Source: Aquincola sp. (lineage in GTDB: Bacteria > Pseudomonadota > Gammaproteobacteria > Burkholderiales > Burkholderiaceae_C). From it: a stretch of 5,006 nucleotides of DNA. The notes beneath the pieces are model-generated. The model was given only the letters and a program-made list of their open reading frames with translations, made no database searches and had not been told where the DNA came from. Below, in pieces: positions 1 through 5,006 of the stretch; within the stretch, counting starts at the first letter, position 1, and the number at the start of each line of letters is the position of its first letter. The DNA lies in assembly GCA_029884035.1 (NCBI GenBank), contig JAOUIM010000297.1, positions 1-5,006 on the forward strand, read 5' to 3'. A program made the position numbers and the translations under genes.

Positions 1-153
1 GGCCGCGCGCGCAAGACCGTCAATCTCCCGCGGACCCTAGATCGCCGCCATGAAGCCGTCATCACGGTCCGCGACATCACCGAGCCCACTGAACCGATGT
101 TGGTGAACGGCCGGGGCACGCTGACCGTGCAGAGTCCGCCGGGGCTTCAATGA
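1..153 (+). CDS. 3' end of an unrecognised protein-coding gene (partial, runs off the left edge)
   Basis: Frame 1 is open from the window edge to a TGA at 151-153, giving the last 50 residues of a protein whose start lies outside. About 80% of its third codon positions are G or C, like the genes around it, which supports real coding. No long minus-strand gene competes here. The tail has two short beta-type stretches (EAVITVRDI and GTLTVQSP) joined by a Pro/Glu/Gly-rich turn, and it is basic near the left end (RARK, DRRH). I do not recognise the family. It contains no tyrosine, so it is not the catalytic C-terminus of a tyrosine integrase, despite lying beside a tRNA gene. It is convergent with the tRNA-Ser/lysC strand and ends two bases before a hairpin that both sides could use to stop transcription. 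Coding status is fairly likely; function is unknown. Confidence 0.65.
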   Translation, partial: GRARKTVNLPRTLDRRHEAVITVRDITEPTEPMLVNGRGTLTVQSPPGLQ

Positions 154-155
154 CG

Positions 156-175
156 AACGCCCCTGGTGGGGCGTT
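156..175 (-). terminator. Hairpin terminator downstream of tRNA-Ser, possibly bidirectional
   Basis: A perfect 8-bp inverted repeat (AACGCCCC, 4-base loop, GGGGCGTT) lies 7 bases beyond the CCA end of tRNA-Ser on the minus strand. It also lies 2 bases after the stop of the converging plus-strand gene. The stem is GC-rich at its top. The minus-strand tail after it (CGTCATTG) has only scattered T residues, so it is not a textbook T-run terminator. Its place between two convergent genes makes it the best candidate for ending both transcripts. On the tRNA side it would leave a short trailer for RNase trimming. Confidence 0.6.
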
Positions 176-182
176 ATGTGAG

Positions 183-275
183 TGGCGGAGACGGTGGGAT
201 TCGAACCCACGATGCAGGTTTTGCCCGCATACTCCCTTAGCAGGGGAGCACCTTCGGCCTCTCGGTCACGTCTCC
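183..275 (-). tRNA. tRNA-Ser(GCU), with encoded CCA
   Basis: The RNA reads from 275 down to 183. The 7-bp acceptor stem (GGAGACG with CGTCTCC) is perfect and is followed by discriminator G and an encoded CCA at 185-183. The anticodon stem CTCCC/GGGAG (248-244 and 236-232) closes the 7-base loop CTGCTAA, giving anticodon GCU at 241-239, which reads AGC and AGU serine codons. The long variable arm has a 7-bp stem (ATGCGGG with CCTGCAT, one G-U pair), the class II mark of serine tRNAs. The T arm is GTGGG-TTCGAAT-CCCAC. The discriminator G is the usual serine identity base. The 32-base gap after lysC carries a candidate promoter for this tRNA. The gene looks intact and functional. Confidence 0.97.
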
Positions 276-287
276 GAAGTGCGGGCG

Positions 288-316
288 ATTCTACCGTGCG
301 GGCCTGATCAGGCCAC
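288..316 (-). promoter_or_regulatory. Candidate sigma70 promoter for tRNA-Ser
   Basis: The minus strand has TAGAAT at 293-288, matching the -10 consensus at five of six bases. It lies 12 bases before the mature tRNA 5' end, so a transcript would start about 5-7 bases upstream of the tRNA, as is common for tRNA genes. The stretch after the -10 (CGCCCGC) is a GC-rich discriminator, the feature linked to stringent (ppGpp) control of stable RNA promoters. The -35 is poor: with a 16-base spacer it would be TGGCCT, three of six matches, inside the lysC 3' end. Read-through from lysC could also supply the tRNA. Confidence 0.45.
301..314. repeat. 14-bp perfect palindrome over the lysC stop codon
   Basis: GGCCTGATCAGGCC reads the same on both strands. 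It contains the lysC TGA (310-308) and lies just upstream of the candidate tRNA -10 box. As RNA it could fold into a 5-bp stem with a GATC loop, but no T run follows, so it is a weak terminator candidate. As DNA it could be a two-fold binding site. The role is inferred only from symmetry and position. Confidence 0.4.
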
Positions 317-1582
317 TGCGGGTTCGCCGTCAAGTTCGAATGCCCGATGTAGCGCCCTGACCGCCAGCTCCATGTATTTCTCGTCAATGACCACGCTGGT
401 CTTGATCTCGCTGGTGGAGATCATCTGGATGTTGATGCCCTCCTCGCTCAGCGTGCGGAACATCTTGGCGGCCACACCGACATGGCTGCGCATGCCGATG
501 CCGACGATCGAGACTTTGCAGATGCGCGGATCGCCGGCGACCTGGCTCGCACCTGTGGCCGTCGCCACATCGCTGCGGAGCAGGTCGAGCGTGCGCGGGT
601 AATCGTTGCGGTGGACGGTGAACGAGAAATCGGTCTTGCCATCGTTCGAGACGTTCTGGATGATCATGTCCACGTCGATGTTTGCCTCGGCCACCGGGCC
701 GAGGATGCGGAATGCCACGCCCGGTTTGTCGGGCACGCCGAGGATCGTGATCTTGGCTTCATCGCGGTTGAACGCGATGCCGGAGACGACGGCTTGTTCC
801 ATCTTCAGGCCTTCTTCGAAAGTGATCAGCGTGCCCGACTTGGCTTCCTGCTCGATCGGGATGTCCCAGTCGGTAAAGCTCGACAGCACGCGCAGTGGCA
901 CGCGGTACTTGCCCGCGAACTCGACCGAGCGGATCTGCAGCACCTTGGACCCCAGGCTGGCCATCTCGAGCATTTCCTCGAAACTGACGGTCTCCAGGCG
1001 CCGAGCCTCGGGTACGACGCGCGGGTCGGTGGTGTATACGCCATCGACGTCGGTGTATATCAGACACTCGTCGGCTTCTAGCGCGGCGGCCACCGCAACG
1101 GCCGAGGTATCGCTGCCGCCGCGTCCGAGCGTGGTGATATTGCCACCGTCATCGACGCCCTGGAAGCCCGTGATGACGACGACCTTGCCGGCGGCCAGAT
1201 CGGCGCGCACGCGGGCGTCGTCGATGCGCCGGATGCGCGCCTTGGTGAACGACGAGTCGGTGTCGATCGGCACCTGCCAGCCGGCGTAGCTCACCGCGTC
1301 GACGCCTTCGGCCTGCAGCGCGATCGACAGCAGGCCTACCGACACCTGCTCGCCGGTGGCAGCAACGGTATCGAGTTCGCGCATGACCGCGGGCGTCACC
1401 TGCGCGGGCTGCAGTTCCTTGGCCAGCGCCAGCAAGCGGTTGGTTTCGCCGCTCATTGCCGAGGGCACCACGACCATCTGATGCCCTGCCCTGGCCCACT
1501 TGGCGACGCGCTTGGAGACGTTGCGGATGCGCTCGGTGGAGCCCATCGAGGTGCCACCGTACTTGTGAACGATCAGGGACAT
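308..1582 (-). CDS. lysC: Aspartate kinase (aspartokinase), Lys/Thr-sensitive two-ACT type
   Basis: This cytosolic enzyme phosphorylates L-aspartate with ATP to aspartyl-4-phosphate, the first step toward lysine, diaminopimelate, threonine and methionine. The protein is 424 residues, close to the roughly 420-residue Corynebacterium-type enzyme. The amino-acid kinase domain spans about residues 2-235, with KYGGTSMG at 7-14, SAMSGETNRL at 41-50, a TGEQVS segment at 76-81, GRGGSDTS at 153-160 and YTDVDGVYTTDPR at 176-188. Two ACT domains follow at about 265-340 and 354-420, including QNVS (309-312), TDFSFT (317-322) and ISTSEIKTSV (388-397). By alignment from memory, Ser312, Thr317 and Ser320 fall where the C. 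glutamicum enzyme has its feedback-sensing residues, so inhibition by lysine plus threonine is likely. The ATG at 1582 is fixed by the KYGGTS motif only six residues later, although no good Shine-Dalgarno precedes it. An internal start at Met261 may make a beta subunit. Confidence 0.96.
   Translation of the reverse strand: MSLIVHKYGGTSMGSTERIRNVSKRVAKWARAGHQMVVVPSAMSGETNRLLALAKELQPAQVTPAVMRELDTVAATGEQVSVGLLSIALQAEGVDAVSYAGWQVPIDTDSSFTKARIRRIDDARVRADLAAGKVVVITGFQGVDDGGNITTLGRGGSDTSAVAVAAALEADECLIYTDVDGVYTTDPRVVPEARRLETVSFEEMLEMASLGSKVLQIRSVEFAGKYRVPLRVLSSFTDWDIPIEQEAKSGTLITFEEGLKMEQAVVSGIAFNRDEAKITILGVPDKPGVAFRILGPVAEANIDVDMIIQNVSNDGKTDFSFTVHRNDYPRTLDLLRSDVATATGASQVAGDPRICKVSIVGIGMRSHVGVAAKMFRTLSEEGINIQMISTSEIKTSVVIDEKYMELAVRALHRAFELDGEPAVA
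800..816 (-). promoter_or_regulatory. Internal ribosome binding site and ATG inside lysC (possible beta-subunit start)
   Basis: On the minus strand, GAAGG at 814-810 is followed after 7 bases by the in-frame ATG of Met261 (802-800). Translation from here would give a 164-residue protein (802 down to 308) with only the two ACT domains. The context MEQAVVSGIAF matches the start of the separate beta chain in alpha2beta2 aspartokinases such as that of Corynebacterium (MEEAVLTGVA there, from memory). The internal site has better Shine-Dalgarno spacing than the main lysC start. Use in vivo is inferred. Confidence 0.5.
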
Positions 1583-1661
1583 GGTGCGGGGTATCCGGTC
1601 GGCCTCGGCCGGTGGGCGCGCGAGCGAAGCAAGTCGCGCCAGAAAGCAGCCTAAACGCGAA
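1583..1661 (-). promoter_or_regulatory. lysC leader region with possible hairpins
   Basis: This is the 79-base gap between tilS and lysC. A 6-bp inverted repeat with a 10-base loop lies at 1618-1639 (GCGCGA/TCGCGC). A second symmetric stretch at 1595-1612 ends 12 bases before the lysC ATG; on the RNA strand it pairs CCGG with CCGG and has one internal A/C mismatch. The bases before the ATG (CCGGATACCCCGCACC) lack a clear Shine-Dalgarno. The segment is far too short for a lysine riboswitch, and I see none of its conserved core. The leader may lower or modulate lysC translation, but GC-rich DNA makes such stems by chance. Confidence 0.3.
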
Positions 1662-1666
1662 TTATA
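1661..1666 (-). promoter_or_regulatory. Candidate lysC promoter, consensus -10 box
   Basis: A perfect TATAAT reads from 1666 to 1661 on the minus strand, overlapping the tilS stop codon TAA (1664-1662), and is followed by TCGCG. In such GC-rich DNA a consensus -10 is noticeable. Transcription would begin near 1654 and leave a leader of roughly 70 bases. No good -35 is visible: the 17-base spacing gives GCGGCT, and there is no extended TG motif. This could make lysC partly independent of the cysS-tilS operon, perhaps with an activator. Confidence 0.45.
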
Positions 1667-2678
1667 GGAAGGGGCGGTAGGTGAGCCGCTCGCCGTCGCG
1701 CTCGACGTATCCCTGCCCCACCTTGATGTGAATGCCGTGACCGCGCGTCATGCAGCGCCGAACGACTCCGACAAGGGCCAGCATCTGGGCCTCGCTGCCG
1801 ATCGCCGCGTGGCGTCGTTTCAGCCAGCAGCGCAGCAGGTTGGCCTGCCGGTCGGGCGACAGGCCCTGCAGCGCCCTGATGGCCGGGGGATCACCCACGC
1901 GGCCAAGGTCTTCGACCGCAAGTTCGTCCAGCAGCTGCTGTGCCTGGTGCGCAAGTCGCGCCGTACGAGCAAACGTGGCGCGAAAGTCCGGCAGCGCACG
2001 CTCGAGCACGGGCATCACGCGGTGGCGCAGCCGGTTGCGCGTGTGGCGTTCATCCCTGTTGCTCGGGTCGTCGAGGAAGGGTAGCTGTGCATTGATGAGC
2101 CAGTGACGCACGGCGGGGGCCGCCACGTCGAGCATCGGTCGCACGAAGCGCACGCCGCCGTGACAAAAAGTCGGCGCCATGCCGGCAAGTCCCGCCATGC
2201 CGGCACCGCGACCGAGTGCGATCAGCAGCGTCTCGGCCTGGTCATCGGCGTGTTGCGCCAGCAGCACCGTGTCGATGAGGTTCTCCCGTGCCAGTCCGGC
2301 CAGCGCGTCATAGCGGGCTTCGCGGGCCTGCGCCTCGATGCTCGCGCCCGCAGTGCGTTGGACTCGGGCATGCGCGACGCACAGCCGGGTCTGGACCTGC
2401 TGACTCATCTCCGCGCAGGTCGCGCGGCAGTGATCGACAAAGGCGTCGGCAGCGTCTTGCAGGCCATGGTGAACGTGCAGCGCCCACAGCGGCGTAAGGT
2501 TCGGCCCTCCGTGCACAACGGTCCATCGCGCCTGCTCGACCAGCAGGGCGGTCGAGTCGGCGCCGCCGCTGTAGGCCACTGCGACACGGCCGGCGCTCGA
2601 TGCGTTCGCCCGATGCCATGCGGCGAGTGCGCCGTACACGGGTGACGGCACGAGCGCTGCAAGCGGCGGCAAGGGCAT
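1662..2678 (-). CDS. tilS: tRNA(Ile)-lysidine synthetase, short form
   Basis: TilS uses ATP and lysine to turn the wobble cytidine (C34) of the CAU-anticodon tRNA-Ile into lysidine, which switches its charging from methionine to isoleucine and its reading to AUA codons. It is essential in most bacteria and cytosolic. The 338-residue product has the N-type PP-loop ATP site AYSGGADST at 35-43, HVHHGL at 68-73, an AREARYDAL segment at 118-126, HADDQAETLLIALGRGAG at 143-160 and FLDDPSN with the following NRLRH at 201-219. The rest, about 225-338, is helical and probably recognises tRNA. The protein is about 90 residues shorter than E. coli TilS (432) and ends soon after YVERDGERLTYRPF, so the second C-terminal domain is reduced or absent. 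The chosen ATG leaves about 30 residues before the PP-loop. It starts 25 bases after accA; the upstream GGGCGGCG is only a weak ribosome site. Confidence 0.93.
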   Translation of the reverse strand: MPLPPLAALVPSPVYGALAAWHRANASSAGRVAVAYSGGADSTALLVEQARWTVVHGGPNLTPLWALHVHHGLQDAADAFVDHCRATCAEMSQQVQTRLCVAHARVQRTAGASIEAQAREARYDALAGLARENLIDTVLLAQHADDQAETLLIALGRGAGMAGLAGMAPTFCHGGVRFVRPMLDVAAPAVRHWLINAQLPFLDDPSNRDERHTRNRLRHRVMPVLERALPDFRATFARTARLAHQAQQLLDELAVEDLGRVGDPPAIRALQGLSPDRQANLLRCWLKRRHAAIGSEAQMLALVGVVRRCMTRGHGIHIKVGQGYVERDGERLTYRPFL

Positions 2679-2703
2679 CGTCGCGCCGCCCGGCCGGCGA
2701 GCC

Positions 2704-3675
2704 TCAACGCTCCTTGGTGTCCGAGAAGCGGCCGTAGGACTGCAGCCGTTCGTAGCGGCGGTCGAGCAGTTCCTTGATCTTGAGATCGGCCACCTGCCGC
2801 AATGCGTCGCCCAGCGCGCGCTTGAGCGACGCGCACATGGCCTTCAAGTCGCGGTGTGCACCACCCACCGGCTCGTTGACGATCTTGTCGATCAGTCCCA
2901 GCGCCTTGAGGCGATGCGCAGTGATGCCCAGCGCCTCGGCCGCCTCGGGCGCGCGCTCGGCTGTCTTCCAGAGGATCGACGCACAGCCTTCGGGCGAGAT
3001 CACCGAGTACACGGAGTATTGCAGCATCAGGACCTGGTCGCCCACCGACAACGCGAGCGCGCCGCCCGATCCGCCTTCGCCGATGATGGTGACGATGATA
3101 GGCACCTCGAGCTGGGCCATCTCGAAGATGTTGTGGCCGATTGCCTCGCTCTGGCCGCGTTCCTCGGCGCCGATGCCCGGATACGCGCCCGGCGTGTCGA
3201 CGAAGGTGAAAACCGGGACCTTGAACTTCTCGGCCAGCCGCATCAGGCGAAGCGCCTTGCGGTAACCCTCGGGCCGGCTCATGCCGAAGTTACGCGCGGC
3301 GCGCTCCTTGGTGTCGCGGCCCTTTTGGTGGCCGATCACCATGCAGGCCTGGCCATTGAAGCGTGCCAGCCCCCCCACGATCGACAGGTCGTCGGCGAAC
3401 GCGCGGTCGCCGTGCAGCTCGTGGAAGTCGGTGAACAGCTCAGCCACGTAGTCGAGCGTGTACGGCCGCTGTGGATGGCGGGCGATCTGCGTCACCTGCC
3501 AGGGCGTGAGACGGCTGTAGATCTCCTTGGTCAACTGCTGGCTCTTCTGGTCGAGGCGGCCGATTTCGTCGGAAATGTCGACGGCCGACTCGTTCTGCAC
3601 GTAGCGCAGCTCTTCGATCTTGGCGTCGAGTTCGGCGATGGGTTGCTCGAATTCGAGGAAGTGTCGCTTTGACAT
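2704..3675 (-). CDS. accA: Acetyl-CoA carboxylase carboxyltransferase, alpha subunit
   Basis: AccA pairs with AccD to move the carboxyl group from carboxybiotin to acetyl-CoA, making malonyl-CoA for fatty acid synthesis in the cytosol. The product is 323 residues (E. coli AccA 319). It starts MSKRHFLEFEQPIAELDAKIEEL, an N-terminal helical section typical of AccA that runs to about residue 57. The crotonase-type carboxyltransferase core follows, with HGDRAFADD at 88-96, IGHQKGRDTKE at 114-124, DTPGAYPGIGAEERGQSEAI at 160-179 and the glycine-rich oxyanion segment IGEGGSGGALALS at 198-210, then SVISPEGCASILWK at 224-237. The frame stays open for 28 more codons upstream, but those residues do not resemble AccA and overlap alkA, so the ATG at 3675 is preferred. 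It is preceded by GGAG, lies 4 bases after the alkA stop and is probably translationally coupled. accD is not in the window. Confidence 0.96.
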   Translation of the reverse strand: MSKRHFLEFEQPIAELDAKIEELRYVQNESAVDISDEIGRLDQKSQQLTKEIYSRLTPWQVTQIARHPQRPYTLDYVAELFTDFHELHGDRAFADDLSIVGGLARFNGQACMVIGHQKGRDTKERAARNFGMSRPEGYRKALRLMRLAEKFKVPVFTFVDTPGAYPGIGAEERGQSEAIGHNIFEMAQLEVPIIVTIIGEGGSGGALALSVGDQVLMLQYSVYSVISPEGCASILWKTAERAPEAAEALGITAHRLKALGLIDKIVNEPVGGAHRDLKAMCASLKRALGDALRQVADLKIKELLDRRYERLQSYGRFSDTKER

Positions 3676-3689
3676 CGGGTCAATACTCC
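3673..3689 (-). promoter_or_regulatory. Ribosome binding site that decides the accA start
   Basis: GGAG at 3689-3686 on the minus strand lies within the last codons of alkA, 10 bases before the accA ATG (3675-3673). The alkA stop TGA falls between the two. This supports the internal ATG over the upstream in-frame start at 3759 and suggests that ribosomes finishing alkA can restart on accA. Confidence 0.6.
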
Positions 3690-4333
3690 ACTGGCAAGGG
3701 GTCGAGGCTGCGCCAGATATACCACGTGGCGACGGATCGGTAAGGGGCCCAGGCGTCACCGACCTCGCGCGCTTCGACGCGGGTCACCGGCTCTCCGCTG
3801 AAGTAGTTGACGCTGATGCCCTTGAGCAGGCCGAGGTCGTCGAGCGGCAGGACGTTGGGGCGCATCAGGTGGAAGATGAGGAACATTTCCGCCGTCCAGC
3901 GGCCGATGCCGCGGATCGCCACCAACTCCTCGACGATCGCCTCGTCGTCCATCTGCTGCCACTGACGAACGTGCACGGTGCCGTCGGCAAAGTGCTTCGC
4001 CAGGTCACGCAAGTACTCGACTTTGCGCGCCGACAGCCCGGCACCGCGCATGTCGACGGACTCCAGTCCCAGCACGCCCGCCGGGGGCAGCCTGTTGCTC
4101 GGCGCGTTCACCAGTGTCGCAAAACGCTCCCATACCGACTGGGCGGCCTTCACCGAGATCTGCTGACCGACGATCGAGCGTGCCAGCGTCGTGAAGGCAT
4201 CACCTCGGCTTTGCAGCCTGGCCTCGCCGAATTGCGGGATCAGTTTCTTCATGACGCGGTCGCGCCGCGCGAGATGCTTGCAGGCCTCGTCCCAGTAGCT
4301 CGGAGTGAATGCGGCGGCTGCCAACCTGACCAT
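3680..4333 (-). CDS. alkA: DNA-3-methyladenine glycosylase II (AlkA-type HhH-GPD glycosylase)
   Basis: This base-excision repair enzyme should cut alkylated purines such as 3-methyladenine from DNA, leaving abasic sites. From the ATG at 4333 it has 217 residues. It is one helix-hairpin-helix GPD unit without the extra N-terminal domain of E. coli AlkA (282 residues). Visible features, numbered from that ATG: LARSIVGQQISVKAA at 50-64; the HhH hairpin VAIRGIGRWTAEMFLIF at 138-154; LPLDDLGL at 162-169, whose second Asp (166) aligns with catalytic Asp238 of E. coli AlkA; and APYRSVATWYIWR at 196-208, matching the AlkA end. No cysteine cluster for an Fe-S centre is seen, which argues against the MutY/Nth branch. 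The ATG shares one base with the cysS stop (TGATG). A TTG one codon earlier (4336) is a less likely start. No strong Shine-Dalgarno is seen, so expression probably depends on termination-reinitiation from cysS. Confidence 0.9.
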   Translation of the reverse strand: MVRLAAAAFTPSYWDEACKHLARRDRVMKKLIPQFGEARLQSRGDAFTTLARSIVGQQISVKAAQSVWERFATLVNAPSNRLPPAGVLGLESVDMRGAGLSARKVEYLRDLAKHFADGTVHVRQWQQMDDEAIVEELVAIRGIGRWTAEMFLIFHLMRPNVLPLDDLGLLKGISVNYFSGEPVTRVEAREVGDAWAPYRSVATWYIWRSLDPLPVEY

Positions 4334-5006
4334 CAAGCTTTGACCCAGGTGGTGCCTTGCGGGGTGTCCTTCAACTCGACCCCCTTGGCCGCCAGATCCT
4401 TGCGGATGCGGTCGGCCTCGGCATAGTTCTTGGCGGCCTTGGCGGCCTGGCGCGCGTTGATCGCGGCCTCGATCGCCGTGGCGTCCAAGCCGCCCTGCAG
4501 GTAACTGCGCGGCACCTGCTGCAGGATGCCCAATGTGCCCCCCAGCAACCGCAGCAACGCCGCCGTCTGGGAAGATCGCGTGCGGTTGACCTCGTTGGCG
4601 AGTTCGAACAGGACCGCGAGTGCGACCGGCGTGTTGAAGTCCTCGTTCATCGCCGCGCGGAACGCGGCGGCCTGTGGCTGCGACCAGTCGACCTCGCCGT
4701 GCGACGGCTCCACACCGTCGAGCGCGGTGTACAGACGCCGCAGCGCCGAGCGTGCGTCGTCGAGGTTCGCATCACTGAAATTGAACGGGCTGCGGTAGTG
4801 CGTGCGCAGCATGAAGAAGCGCAGCGTCTCGCCGTCGTAGCGCGCCAGCACGTCGCGTATCGTGAAGAAGTTGCCCAGCGACTTGGACATCTTCTCGTTG
4901 TCGATGTTGAGAAAGCCGTTATGCAGCCAGTAGCGAACGAAGGTGCCGCCGCTGGCGCCCTCGCTCTGGGCGATCTCGTTCTCGTGGTGCGGGAAGATCA
5001 GGTCCA
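4333..5006 (-). CDS. cysS: Cysteinyl-tRNA synthetase, C-terminal part (5' end outside window)
   Basis: CysRS charges tRNA-Cys with cysteine using ATP; it is an essential cytosolic class I synthetase. The last 223 residues are visible, roughly half of a normal enzyme (E. coli 461). The fragment opens with DLIFPHHENEIAQSE, whose first His and last Glu of HHENE are zinc ligands in E. coli CysRS. Then come FVRYWLHNGFLNI and the class I signature KMSKSLGN (visible residues 38-45). TIRDVLARYDGETLRFFMLRTHYRSPFN and a helical anticodon-binding region follow. It ends in the family-typical NYAEADRIRKDLAAKGVELKDTPQGTTW. The apparent ATG at 4890 is only the Met of KMSKS, not a start; the frame is open to the right edge. 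The N-terminal HIGH-motif half and the promoter lie outside. Its TGA overlaps the alkA ATG by one base, so cysS probably leads this operon. Confidence 0.97.
   Translation of the reverse strand, partial: DLIFPHHENEIAQSEGASGGTFVRYWLHNGFLNIDNEKMSKSLGNFFTIRDVLARYDGETLRFFMLRTHYRSPFNFSDANLDDARSALRRLYTALDGVEPSHGEVDWSQPQAAAFRAAMNEDFNTPVALAVLFELANEVNRTRSSQTAALLRLLGGTLGILQQVPRSYLQGGLDATAIEAAINARQAAKAAKNYAEADRIRKDLAAKGVELKDTPQGTTWVKA

Noticed and set aside
1..153. Integrase of a tRNA-associated island at the left edge
   Set aside because: The visible 50 residues contain no tyrosine and no integrase C-terminal motif, so a tyrosine recombinase ending here is excluded.
279..322. Three copies of TGCGGG around the tRNA promoter (280, 297, 317)
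   Set aside because: The spacing is uneven (17 and 20 bases) and the hexamer is GC-rich, so chance is a sufficient explanation.
37..387. 116-codon minus-strand open frame across the tRNA
   Set aside because: It runs through a clear tRNA gene and the lysC C-terminus in another frame, so it is not a plausible gene.
606..1289. 227-codon plus-strand open frame opposite lysC
   Set aside because: It is antisense to the conserved kinase domain, is Ser/Arg/Thr-rich and has no family resemblance.
2854..3672. 272-codon plus-strand open frame opposite accA
   Set aside because: It mirrors accA codons and has low-complexity Asp/Leu/Val/Arg composition typical of an antisense shadow of a GC-rich gene.
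3676..3759. 28-codon N-terminal extension of accA
   Set aside because: AccA proteins begin close to MSKRHFLEFE; the extension overlaps alkA, does not look like AccA, and a GGAG site points to the ATG at 3675.
4334..4336. TTG as the alkA start
   Set aside because: An ATG directly follows and overlaps the cysS stop in the classic TGATG arrangement, which is the simpler choice.
3620..4426. 268-codon plus-strand open frame opposite accA, alkA and cysS
   Set aside because: It is antisense to well-identified genes, crosses three gene boundaries and shows no recognisable domain. GC-rich DNA leaves such frames open by chance.

Overview
The window is high-GC DNA with the gene order cysS-alkA-accA-tilS-lysC-tRNA-Ser. 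All six genes lie on the minus strand, so transcription runs from right to left. From general knowledge, this order and the protein types fit a betaproteobacterium of the order Burkholderiales. No taxon can be proven from the sequence alone. The region looks like conserved housekeeping chromosome. I see no insertion sequence, CRISPR array, phage gene, toxin-antitoxin pair or defence system.

Right to left: the C-terminal part of cysteinyl-tRNA synthetase (cysS) enters from the right edge and shares one base with the start of an AlkA-type 3-methyladenine DNA glycosylase. Four bases later accA begins (acetyl-CoA carboxylase carboxyltransferase alpha subunit). After 25 bases comes tilS (tRNA-Ile lysidine synthetase). 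These four genes are packed like one operon. A 79-base gap follows. It holds a candidate lysC promoter, with TATAAT overlapping the tilS stop codon, and a GC-rich leader with possible hairpins. Aspartate kinase (lysC) is next. Its stop codon lies in a 14-bp perfect palindrome, and just beyond it a candidate promoter leads into tRNA-Ser(GCU), which encodes its own CCA end. A hairpin terminator follows. At the far left the 3' end of an unrecognised plus-strand gene converges on the tRNA and stops two bases short of that hairpin.

The genes share no single pathway. Three serve translation: CysRS, TilS and tRNA-Ser. AccA makes malonyl-CoA for fatty acids, LysC opens the aspartate family (lysine, threonine, methionine and diaminopimelate), and AlkA repairs alkylated DNA. 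The likeliest extra biology is an in-frame internal start in lysC at Met261. It has a better Shine-Dalgarno sequence than the main start and matches the position where two-subunit aspartokinases make a separate regulatory beta chain. I found no convincing new system.
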